The translations under genes were made by a program, and so were the position numbers. The notes beneath the pieces are model-generated. The model ran no database searches. It was not told the DNA's origin and saw only the letters and a program-made list of their open reading frames with translations. This document shows, piece after piece, positions 54,297 through 63,560 of a stretch of DNA of 64,000 nucleotides. Numbering within the stretch: the stretch's first letter is position 1; every line of letters begins with the position of its first letter. This stretch comes from Turritopsis dohrnii (taxonomy: Eukaryota; Cnidaria; Hydrozoa; Anthoathecata; Oceaniidae): the NCBI GenBank assembly GCA_027922465.2, contig BQMF02000055.1, positions 372,001-436,000 of the forward strand. Direction: 5' to 3'.

Positions 54297-54398
54297 TCCG
54301 TGGTCAAATTTCTTGAAAGGTCACTGCGAAGGAGTACACACTATTTCATTAAAAATGAACTTCGGTGCAGAGACCTTTTTGACGATTTTTCCCACTGT
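54297..54398. mobile_element. Short MITE, CCCAGTGGGC family
   Basis: Left CCGTGGTCAAATTTCTTGAA, right CCTTTTTGACGATTTTTCCC then ACTGTG. A 77-aa frame (54300-54533) runs from this element into the sequence after it. Confidence 0.6.
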
Positions 54399-55140
54399 GA
54401 AGTTGATGCTTTCTACATGATCCCACAAATCAAAACGAATGATTGCATTCAAAATGGCAACGTAATATTAGAAACAACAGAGCAGGTATTTCAACCAATA
54501 GCATTGCACCTACTTAACTGTGAAACGAATTGAAGCCATCTCCATTACTAATGCGATTCTTTTCAACACTATCATGTAATTACACTCTCAAGCGAAAACG
54601 CTTCTCTGGACAATACACATCGTCGTAGTTCACCACTTGGAATTGATCTTTGGAGATAAGTTTGTCATTTTGATTTCTTCTTAAATATTCCAAAATTTAA
54701 TTATCGTAAGGTTGTTCAGTTTCTTAAGTAAAATACAACCAAATTATTGTTAGATCCGCTGAGAAGGAATTCATTTACTGCACGAATATGTTCTAAGATC
54801 TAATTATTTTTTATTGAAGGACCAAATTGTTGAACTACCTTTCCAAAGAGTCGTTTCGTATACACTTTAAAGTAGTCGAGACTTACTCGATAACAGACTT
54901 TCAGAGAAAACTTACATAAAATATTAGAACCAATGAGACAAGAACTATTCGTTTACTTGCCCAATTAACTCTTTGACGTTACTTGATTTGAAAGTGAGTA
55001 ACCAAAATTCTCGCTATATCAATGGGTATACGGGACTCAAGACCCTAAAGGAGAACCCAAAACCCTAAAAGACAGAAACTATCTACCTGATGTGCAAAAG
55101 TCCACCGGTGAAACTACGTTAACCAGAGATCTGAGAGCAC
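54399..55140. other. Spacer, no gene supported
   Basis: The first 135 bp extend a frame from the MITE (VDAFYMIPQIKTNDCIQNGN then a polar tail and stop). This has some coding character but no partner or splice site. Confidence 0.3.
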
Positions 55141-55142
55141 CG

Positions 55143-55217
55143 ATCTGGTGTGACCTAAAGTGAGGGCTGTACTAAATAAATCTGGTGTGACCTAAAGTGA
55201 GGGCTGTACTAAATAGA
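55143..55217. repeat. 37-bp direct repeat
   Basis: TCTGGTGTGACCTAAAGTGA then GGGCTGTACTAAATA occurs twice back to back. Confidence 0.85.
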
Positions 55218-57083
55218 TACTTTTTGTGTATATTCCTATTAGTAGTACAGGAAAAAAGTAGCGAAAGATATATGAGATAAGTTCGATAAACACAGACTCA
55301 CAAAGCCACATGAAACAAGTCAAAACCCTTGTTTTTAAACGAAGAAACATTTTGTAACAAAACATGACATCTTTTCATTTGTTTTCATGTGTTTTTTTTC
55401 GAAATTAATTAGTACTATGAAAATCTCAAATCTTCATTGGACCGAAATCAACCATCAATATTTTAACTGTGACAAATATTTCTATCAAAACACTAACATG
55501 TTTCGCAGAGAAGTCATAAAAAGTAACTATTATTATATTTTCAAAACTTTTGCCTTTTTTCTCGAAATGCGTCTACTTGGCCTGAAATTTTTGAAACAGC
55601 AAGATACCCAGAATGCTGTTTTTCCAAGCCGGATCTTGGGTGCCCTTGACAATCATCTTTGCCACTGTCGTTCATACTTATCAAGATTATAGAGAGCAAG
55701 AAAAATGTATCATAAACATAAAATATACCAGCAAACACTATTTAAATGTTCCTTTATTATCACTTGCACATATATTAACTTCTTCAGGCTTGGGTCCGCC
55801 ATTCCACATTAAATTTCATTGAAGGTAAAAATGGTTCGATCGATACATGTATCACGAAACAATAAAATATTTTAGAATATTAAATTAAAAAAATCAATAG
55901 GAAGTACTACTATTTTCACGGTTTCGTTTTCAGTACGACTTCAAAACACTACTTTTCATGATTGTGTTGACAAATCTCATAATGATATTAGTAAAATTAT
56001 AAGTTTTTCCCAATAGTATCGCGGTAAAAATGACGTTATTTTAAAGCAAACTATCAAGTAAAATCAATCTTTTGTTTTCCACATAATTACCAAGGAACGT
56101 AATTTTTACGAAAATAAGCGTTCTTAGCTCGATAATTACTGTGTACTGCAATGTTGAATGCCATTAGCGGGATTCGGAAAAATCATGTTTTGTTTATACG
56201 AAACTATTTTTCTATAGATTTGTAGGGAAATATATACAACTTGGTAGAGTTGTTCGTGAATTTTTCCCCCACAAAGTCATTAGAAACTTGAAATAAACGT
56301 ACAAAATAATGATGTTTCCTTTGATACAAGAAAAGGCTTTAAATCTTTGAAGTAACTTTAGTTTTAAAAGAATTCTCATAAGTAATTGATTTTTTTGGTG
56401 CAACAGGCTCGTCGATTTTACGAATCTCCCTTATTTACCAAGTCATTTTCCTGTAAATATGGGACACAACTTGCCAGGTAATTAAATGCTAATGACTGAG
56501 CTATCAGGAAAACAAAAATTTATAGCTTAAGTACTCATTTATTTATTACTTGGAAAAATATCATCTAATGGTATAAAAATTGCAACGAACAAACAAATAT
56601 CTATAAAGTTATACTCAAGTGAGATCTCTTACCTTACAACCAACATGATAAGATTTCCTCTAATGTAATTTGGAAAACTACATATCATATATTTGAAACA
56701 ATTTTCATGTATTGTCATTTAAAGTACATGGGCTGAACATGAAAAAATGGCAAAATGGACTTGGTTTAGACATATTTTTTTATCTTCAGCTTAAAGGAAA
56801 ATATGTGATGTATTTATTTGGGGGATACCTTTGGAAGTTTAGCTGCGTACAAAATCTGTGGTCCGTCTTAATTGTTTTTGCTATTGAAGAAATGAGCAAC
56901 GAATTGAAAAACGTAAAACATACTTTATGCCTGCTCTGTAATATATCTGAAATTTTTCTATTTATATAAAAAATTGTATATTTTGTATAGAAAACTAAGA
57001 GATTTTTTTTAGAATCACTATTTTTCTTCATTATTATGCAGAGTGACCGTATACTTTAGCCACACGTCCGATGAGTGGAAGTA
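55218..57083. other. Intergenic, no gene seen
   Basis: AT-rich DNA with unremarkable short frames up to the Harbinger element. Confidence 0.4.
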
Positions 57084-58098
57084 GAGACCTTACGCAGAGG
57101 ACGTCTTTAGCTACGACGTTGTTATGAACCAAGAAAATCATGCGACGTCGTAAGTTGTAATGGCGTCTTCATAAAATCCCTACGCACGCGCGCTTTTTAA
57201 TCTGCATATAATCCGCCATATTTGTTTACACTTTCGTTTTCATCCTTACTTTAGAACTTTTGTAAGAATTTTACTTTTAAAAATGCCTAAATTAAGAGAT
57301 GTAAGAAGTTGTCTTTTGCTGAGCCATGCATTTGATTTGTTAACAGATGAAGAATTTGTTTTGCTATATGACCTTAATAAATCGAAGAACTTAGATTTTC
57401 CGTATTGGCAGTATCCGAAGTTTGATTTAGAAAACATGAGTGATGATGAATGTAAGGCAGAGTTTAGATTTTTAAAAAATGACATTTATCTTTTACAAGA
57501 TCTTCTTGGAATCCCAGAAGAATTTCATTGCTACAATAGAGTTATCGTTCCTGGAATAGAAGCAACCTGTATATTACTAAAAAGGTTTGCATACCCTTGT
57601 CGACTAGGAGACATGATTCCTAGATTTGCAAGACCTGAAGCACAGTTAAGCATGATACTTGGGGAAGTGACAGCCAGTGTATACAATCACCATCACCATC
57701 ATTTGGAAACGCTTAACCAACCCTGGCTTTCAAGAGCTGAACTTCACAGATTTGCACAATGTATTCACAATGCAGGTGCACCCCTTCAAACGTGTTGGGG
57801 CTTCATAGATGGAACAGTCCGCCCTGTTTGTAGACCAGGACAGCATCAACGTATTATTTACAATGGGCATAAACGGGTTCACGCATTAAAATTTCAGTCA
57901 GTTGTTGCACCAAATGGCTTAGTTGCAAATATGTTTGGCCCTGTTGAAGGAAGGCGGCACGATAGTGGGATGTTAAGGGATTCAAATTTGTATGCACAGC
58001 TACAACAGTTCAGTTTTTCTCCCAATGGAACAACCCAGCGGGCACAAGACGTCTTTGAGACGTCTTATTTTAATCGTAAAATGGTCGTTTGCTTTCCA

Positions 58099-58590
58099 GA
58101 TCATTTTGGGACGTCGTAGGGACGTCTGAAACGGGACGTCGCAATTGGGATCCTTTTACGACGTTTTTGGGACGTCTTTATACGGATTGAATAACGACCT
58201 TCGAAACAATTGTAAATTTAAGATCATTTTGCGATGTCGTTGGGACGTCTGAAACGAGACGTCACAATTGGGATCCTTTTACGACGTTTTTAGGACGTCC
58301 TTATACGGATTGAATTACGACCTTCAAAACAATTATAAGCTTAAGATCATTTTGGGACGTCGTAGGGACGTCTGAAACGGGACGTCGCAATTTGGATCCT
58401 TTTACGACGTTTTTGGGACGTCTTTATACGGATTGAATAACGACCTTCGAAACAATTATAAACTTAAGATCATTTTGGGACGTCGTAGGGACGTCTGAAA
58501 CGGGACGTCGCAATTGGGATCCTTTTATGACGTTTTTGGGACGTCTCTGTGCAGATTCAATAACGATCTTCGAAACAATTATAAACTTTC
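58099..58590. repeat. Four tandem 123-bp repeats
   Basis: Units start with GATCATTTTGNGANGTCGT at 58099, 58222, 58345 and 58468 and contain GGATCCTTTTACGACGTTTT and CGGATTGAATAACGACCTTC. Confidence 0.9.
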
Positions 58591-58654
58591 AAAAGCAATC
58601 AGTCTGTATAGAATGATTTATTGTAAATGTTTTTAAACGGCTTGACAACAAGCA

Positions 58655-58715
58655 GCGGTGGCATAACGGTTACGAGTTCGGCTGGCACACTAGAGGTTCC
58701 AGGTTCGGGTCCGCC
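58655..58715 (+). promoter_or_regulatory. tRNA-like pol III internal promoter (A and B box)
   Basis: A box TGGCATAACGG (58659-58669) fits TRGYNNARNNG fully. B box GGTTCGGGTCC (58702-58712) differs by one base from GGTTCGANTCC. Spacing is 32 bp. The flanks do not fold into a complete cloverleaf, so this is a tRNA-derived relic rather than a tRNA gene. Confidence 0.55.
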
Positions 58716-59523
58716 TGTGGCCTATTACAGTTTTTGAAAGAGTAAATTTCATAATCCTGCGACGTCGTTACGATGTCGTTGGGATGTCATCGAGACGTCT
58801 CAATGAAGATGTAATTGGGACGTCTTTTGAGATTCCCACTTCGCGACCATTTTGCGACGTCTTAGGGACGTCTTGAAAAGACGTCTTTACGACGTCTTTA
58901 CGACGTCTTTGTGCCCGCTGGGAACCTTGTGTATTTATGGGGACTTAGCCTATCCTCTGCGACCACATTTACAACGCCCATTTATGAATCTACGTTTAAC
59001 TCAACAACAAATTGATTTTAATCGTGCGATGAGTAAAGTAAGAGTTGCTGTAGAGTGGGTATTTAATGACATATCAAGTTTTTTTGCCTTTCTAGACCAC
59101 AAGAAGAACTTAAAAATTGGACTTTCACCGATAGGAAAGATTTATTTTTTGTGTGTATTATTGACAAATGCTAGAACATGTCTTTATAAATCTATGTCTT
59201 CAAATTATTTTGGAATTGACCCTCCAAGTATACAACAGTATTTTGTATAACACTTGTTTTATGCATATATACGATATATACAATATTGTATATATATATA
59301 CAAAAAAGGTTGTATTCATAACTAACATTTTTACAAACAACATTTTTATGATCTTTTTCATGTCTTCTTTTGCAAAATTTCCAATTAAAAAAATTTTTTT
59401 TCTAGGAAATCATTTTGGTTAAAAATATGTTGAAACTTAGAGAGTTAGAACTTAATAAAATATAATATAATATAGAGAGAACCAAATTTAAACAAACATC
59501 TGAAATAAAATACAGTATATACT

Positions 59524-60222
59524 CTATTTGTTTACAAGTTTATCAATCAACCCCATCATGAGTTGTTGCTGTTGAGCTAGCTGCTGCATGAGCATAGTTT
59601 GTTGCTGCTGAAAATTTTGTTGTTGTTGTCTTTGTAAGTTCAATTCCTCACGTTTCAGTTCTAATTCCTGTTCTCGCAATTTTTGCTGGTCATTAGCACG
59701 TTCCTTAAGATAAATCATTGTTTCAGAACCAGTGTTTCGTTTAGTTTTTATAAATTCTTCATCACCTTCAAGAGCTTTTCTTTTTTTAGTTTCACTTAAA
59801 CTTTCCATTGCTTTATTTCTGACATCTTTGGCATTGGATTTTTCTGCCATCTGTTTATTTTTTTTATCATTAGTCACATTCTCGTGTGTTTCAGCAGCCT
59901 CATCACTTTCTTCCTTTAAGTTCTGTAATATTTGATCAAGTTCGGTTTCTTCACAGTCTATGCCAGAAGCACTCTCTTCATTTCTAATCTTTGACTTGAA
60001 TTTGTCTAGCAAGAGACGAAAATGGTCTCTAACCGACTTTTGAGACACATTGAAAGATACTTCTGTAATATTGTTGAGGTCTTCTGCAATTGATGTCCAC
60101 ACATTGCCACTTTCTTTACTTCCTGGACGATGTCTATATGGCTTCATTAAGAGAATTTCTCTGCACAGTAATATATCATGATCATAGGACCAAGTCATTT
60201 TTGAGCTAAAAAAAAGGAGCAA
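59524..60222 (-). CDS. Myb/SANT-like DNA-binding protein of the Harbinger element
   Basis: Up to 232 residues, convergent with the transposase and inside the same inverted repeats. The likely start is Met-9 (60198), giving MTWSYDHDILLCREILLMKP. Residues 10-80 form a Myb/SANT-like (MADF-like) trihelix: W-S-x-x-H-D-I-L-L-C-R-E-I, then GSKESGNVWTSIAEDLN and the third helix SQKSVRDHFRLLLDKFKSK. The middle is acidic, then basic (KKRKALEGDEE, a possible nuclear signal). The C-terminal 60 residues are a Gln-rich coiled coil (QQQQNFQQQQTMLMQQLAQQ). In PIF/Harbinger elements this partner binds the subterminal DNA and helps bring the transposase into the nucleus. The frame is intact, so it could still be made even though its transposase is broken. 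Confidence 0.85.
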   Translation of the reverse strand: MLLFFSSKMTWSYDHDILLCREILLMKPYRHRPGSKESGNVWTSIAEDLNNITEVSFNVSQKSVRDHFRLLLDKFKSKIRNEESASGIDCEETELDQILQNLKEESDEAAETHENVTNDKKNKQMAEKSNAKDVRNKAMESLSETKKRKALEGDEEFIKTKRNTGSETMIYLKERANDQQKLREQELELKREELNLQRQQQQNFQQQQTMLMQQLAQQQQLMMGLIDKLVNK

Positions 60223-60690
60223 GACAGTAAGACTTTGTAATATGGTGAAATATGAGATAGAATTTTAAAAATATTTGTTTCTTCTCACAAATCCTGGCAA
60301 TGATTGAAAAATTTAGTAAATGATAAACTTGTTTGCTTTAATCACAAACACAGTCAACTGAAAAGAAACTTGAAGCTCAAGAAAATCTGCAAGAAAAGTA
60401 TAGCACTCACAAAAAAATCCAGAGAGCATTTCATTACTACAACAGATTTGCAAATAAGATCTTCATATAAGGCAGAGAAGAGAATTTTACCCTTTTTTCG
60501 ATGCTTGCTTCAAAGATACTACTTGTGCGTCCCCCATTACTGCGACGTGCTTAAAATGGTTACTTTCATCGCGTCGACTTAAACACAACGTGCTTTTACG
60601 GGGGAATGACCTTGGATGTGCATGCGCAAAGGAAGCATAACGTATTTTTCAGCGACGTCGGCACATATAACGTCTTCTGCGTAAGGTGTC

Positions 60691-61284
60691 TAGTCTGGAT
60701 AAGTGGAGCTTTCGTAAGGTGGAACCATTTTTCTTGTACCTTTGGATTTACCCTACTAAATCTACATAAATTTGTCTTCTTAAGTGGTACTTTCAATAAG
60801 TTGAATGAAAACATCACAATCGCCGCCAATACTGACTTTTGCATTTCAACAAAATGTTAGATTTGCGTCATCGCATTACAACTTTAGAAAATCGAAATAG
60901 TTTTTAGTTCATACAGCAAAACGGACACTATACAAAACAATACTGACACTGATACAAACGGACACTGGCTACAGCTAATCTTAATGAAAATTGTAAGGTA
61001 TAATAGGTAATGGAGAATGGAAAGAATGCACCACAGATGTAAGACAGTAGGGGTTGTGAAAACCATTTTTCACATTTATTAAAGCAGAAAGTGAAAATAT
61101 TGGATGCTTTTGAACAAACCAACGTTTCATCTTAGTTATAATGGACTCTCATGGACTTAAACTTTTATCTCACTGAATCAGACGAATTGCAAAGAATATC
61201 ACCATGGAAATATCAAGGGATTTTGAGTGTTAGTTGACAAAGAGTATGAAGCGAGCTTCCGTAAAAGATTTTTTAAAGTTGAAG
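60691..61284. other. Spacer, no gene seen
   Basis: Nothing recognised between the Harbinger right end and the first LINE fragment. Confidence 0.4.
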
Positions 61285-61880
61285 AACTATGCCGTTCTTC
61301 ATACTTTCTTTCATCGGAAAACTTATCAACGACAGAAACCTAGTAGGAACAGTATACATAGATCTAGCGAAAGCCTTCGATAAGCCTTCCATGGCAATGT
61401 TATCATGTATGCTAATGACACTGTAATCTATATTGCAGATAAAAGTAAAGTGAAAATTGGTTAACATCTGATGATGACCTTTGGAAAGTAAGGTCGAAAT
61501 ATCAATTTTTAAAGAAACCCTTTCGACTCTATTTCTTATAAAATGTTTAAGCTTCTGGTTATTTTGTTTACCATCAAATTATTTGCTCTAATAGAATTTT
61601 TGAAAGTGAAAATTGAAAAGCTGCTTAATGAAGATCTTCAGAACATCGACAAATGTTTTGATGCTAATGAACTGATCATCAATTTAAAGAAAGGAAAGAC
61701 TGAGGCTAATAAAATAATAAATACTTGGGAAACATTGTTGATAGTCACCTGAATTTCAACAGCAATTTTGAAAAGTTCTACAAGAAAGCCTGTGGACGGT
61801 TAAGATCGTTAAAGTGTTTACAGTGCTATTTAACACTCGACTCCGCATACTGTATGTTCACAATGATTACATATCAAAGT
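61285..61880 (+). pseudogene. LINE reverse transcriptase, palm-to-thumb fragment
   Basis: Motif A is visible as VYIDLAKAFDK (near 61345). A degraded motif C reads MYANDTVIYIADKS (catalytic YADD changed to YAND). The thumb follows (LLNEDLQNIDKCFDANELII and NLKKGKT, then in another frame VDSHLNFNSNFEKFYKKACG RLRSLKCL). Frame changes and the altered motif show that it is inactive. Type: APE-class LINE such as jockey/CR1. Confidence 0.65.
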
Positions 61881-62252
61881 ACTGTTAAAATAACATTTAC
61901 AACTAGACAGAAGAAAAGGATGAAGTCTCTTGATCAGACTCAGATACAACAAAAAAAGCAAGTATTTTTAATATTTTTTTTCGCCACGCAATGTTCTCCC
62001 ATTAATACTGATAGTGTTTTGCCTCTATCAAGTTTTGTTACTGACTTGAGATTGGATTCAATCTGTCTCAACGAATCTAAAGTTTTAGCACTTATTCGCG
62101 CATTGAACGTCAACAAAGCTCATGGATGGGATGAAATTTCTATCCGCATGAATAAAATCTGTGATGAATCTTTGGTAATACCACTTATGAAAATATTCAA
62201 TTTGTCTCTCGCTTCTCACAAGTTTCCAGATAATTGGAAAAAAGGCAACATA

Positions 62253-63027
62253 CCTTATCGGGGAAAAAAAAGTCGGGATTTATTTTAGTCGGGGAAAATT
62301 TTGGTCGGGGAAAAATTTAGTCACCTCGAGAAATTTTAGTCACTTTTCCCCGACCAAAATTTCGAAATTAGTCGCTTTTCCCCGACTAAAATTTCGAAAT
62401 TAGTCGCTTTTCCCCGACTAAAATTTCTAAATAAGTCACTTTTCCCTGACCAAAATTTGCAATACAAGTAGAAAATGGAACACAATTTTTGTCGACACCT
62501 TCAATTTGAACTAAAAATTATATTACAAAATAACTAATTAAGAGTTCAATCTAATACAATAACAGTATTTGAGGTTTGATCGTCATTATTTTCATCACTG
62601 GCATCCATATTGCTTTCACAAACATCAATTATATCTTCACTGACATCCATTTTATTTTCACTGACATCAATTTTGTTTCCCTTAATCGTAACAGAAAAAT
62701 CTGTATCGTCCTCATTGACTGATTCAACTTCATTCGATTCCCCTTCCTTTGCTTGACCGTCATAATTCCAGTCGAAAATCGATAGATAGACTCTACTTGA
62801 GATTATCAAAAATCGGGGAAAAGTTTCGGTCGGGGACTAAAAAATCGGGGAAATGTTTTGGGCGGGAGTAAAAAAACCGGGGAAAATTTTTGGACGGGGA
62901 AATGAAAAATCGGGTGAAATTTTTGGACGGGTGTTGAAAAGTCGGGGGAAAATTTGGTCGGGGAAAATTTTAGTCACTAGCCCAAAAAATTAGTCACTTA
63001 CCCCCGAATTTTTTTTCCCCGATCAGG
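62253..63027. mobile_element. TA-flanked MITE with CCTTATCGGGGAAAA ends
   Basis: Inserted inside a LINE codon run; removing it with one TA restores the reading frame exactly. TA lies at 62251-62252 and 63028-63029. Left CCTTATCGGGGAAAAAAAAG; the right end is an imperfect complement. Words like TTAGTCGGGGAAAA / TTTTCCCCGACTAAAATTTC are repeated at both ends. The interior encodes an acidic minus-strand frame (62546-62809). Confidence 0.85.
62546..62809 (-). CDS. Small acidic protein encoded in a MITE (87 aa)
   Basis: The interior frame of the TA-flanked element 62253-63027, read from 62809 to 62546. After about 15 neutral residues the protein is acidic and contains four imperfect 7-residue repeats (KIDVSEN, KMDVSED, IIDVCES, NMDASDE) before ending in NTVIVLD. 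The tail fits a SUMO-interaction motif consensus. Size, acidity, orientation and C-terminal motif are shared with the frame at 1734-1919, although the two elements differ in their subterminal words. It is probably the residual C-terminal exon of a pogo-type transposase; expression is unknown. Confidence 0.35.
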   Translation of the reverse strand: MIISSRVYLSIFDWNYDGQAKEGESNEVESVNEDDTDFSVTIKGNKIDVSENKMDVSEDIIDVCESNMDASDENNDDQTSNTVIVLD

Positions 63028-63560
63028 TAGTCCCTGTTTACAAAAACTATGGAGATAAATCTGTCATTAAAAATTACAGACCTGTTTCTGCCCGTATTTG
63101 GAAAAATATACGAAAAATGTATTTTTGATGTATTTACACCTATATGGAAGATAACGGTTTATTTTCAACTTGTCAGTCTGGCTTTCGAAAGGGTGATTCA
63201 TGTATGTTTCAGCTGTTATCTATAACACATGACATCTTTAAGGGCTTTGCTGTTAACCCACCTTTAGATACTCGTGGCATATTCTTGGACATATCTAAAG
63301 CGTTCGACAGAGTTTGGCATGAGGTTCCAATATCTTAATTAAAATCTGGTTCTGGTTCACTACTACTTCTCCTGGAAGATTTTCTGAGGGGAAGATTCCA
63401 AAGAGTTGTTCTAAATGGTCAAATCTCGGAATGGAAGAAGATTTTGGTTAGAGTCTTGCAGGGTTCTATTCTGGATCCATTGTTCTTTCTTATTTTCATA
63501 AACGACCTACCTGATACTCTGGTATCTACGGCTAAAGTTTTTGCTGATGACACTTCCTTA

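Larger units (their letters stand above)
58034..58922. mobile_element. 889-bp MITE, CCCAGCGGGCACAAGACGTC ends
   Basis: Both ends carry CCCAGCGGGCACAAAGACGT or its complement, with AA on each side as a 2-bp target duplication. GACGTC words recur throughout. The interior has four 123-bp tandem repeats (58099-58590) and a tRNA-like segment (58655-58715). The insertion point in the Harbinger transposase reveals the exact boundaries. The terminus is similar to the short CCCAGTGGGCAAAATCGTCA family. Confidence 0.85.
57283..59250 (+). pseudogene. PIF/Harbinger transposase (HARBI1-like DDE), interrupted
   Basis: The first part, 57283-58033, is followed after an 889-bp insertion by 58925-59250. Without the insertion and one AA target copy the two parts are in the same frame and would encode about 358 residues, the normal length for HARBI1-like DDE_Tnp_4 proteins. 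The first catalytic Asp is in CWGFIDGTVRPVCRPG, the second in IYGDLAYPLRPHL after the insertion, and the Glu in RVAVEWVFNDIS, so the DDE triad is complete. The N-terminal part (residues 1-130) is the helical region that normally recognises DNA together with the SANT partner. There is no other stop or frameshift in the two parts, so inactivation was probably recent. As it stands, translation ends at 58119, before the second Asp, giving a non-catalytic product. Confidence 0.9.
57084..60690. mobile_element. PIF/Harbinger transposon, near complete, split by a MITE
   Basis: The left terminus GAGACCTTACGCAGAGGACG and right terminus (reading inward GACACCTTACGCAGAAGACG) are inverted repeats. Between them lie a DDE transposase on the plus strand and a Myb/SANT-like protein on the minus strand, the two-gene layout of this superfamily. 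TA flanks both ends; the usual 3-bp duplication is not exact. The total is about 3.6 kb, or 2.7 kb without the inserted MITE. Confidence 0.85.
61930..63560 (+). pseudogene. Second LINE reverse transcriptase fragment, split by a MITE
   Basis: The part before the MITE reads ALIRALNVNKAHGWDEISIR and NLSLASHKFPDNWKKGNI. Directly after it the same frame continues VPVYKNYGDKSVIKNYRPVS, then (63144-63338) LFSTCQSGFRKGDSCMFQLL and GIFLDISKAFDRVWHEVPIS (motif A), and (63444-63560) VRVLQGSILDPLFFLIFIND and FADDTSLL (motif C, FADD). Stops and shifts occur near 63126 and 63340. The order is fingers then palm, so it is a different copy from the fragment at 61285-61880. It is cut off at 63561 by another repeat. 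Confidence 0.7.

Noticed and set aside
55387..55692. 101-aa plus-strand gene
   Set aside because: Mixed composition without domain or neighbours, overlapping an equally long frame on the other strand.
58651..58723. Functional tRNA gene in the 889-bp MITE
   Set aside because: The promoter boxes are good, but the acceptor and T stems do not pair, so only a tRNA-like promoter is called.
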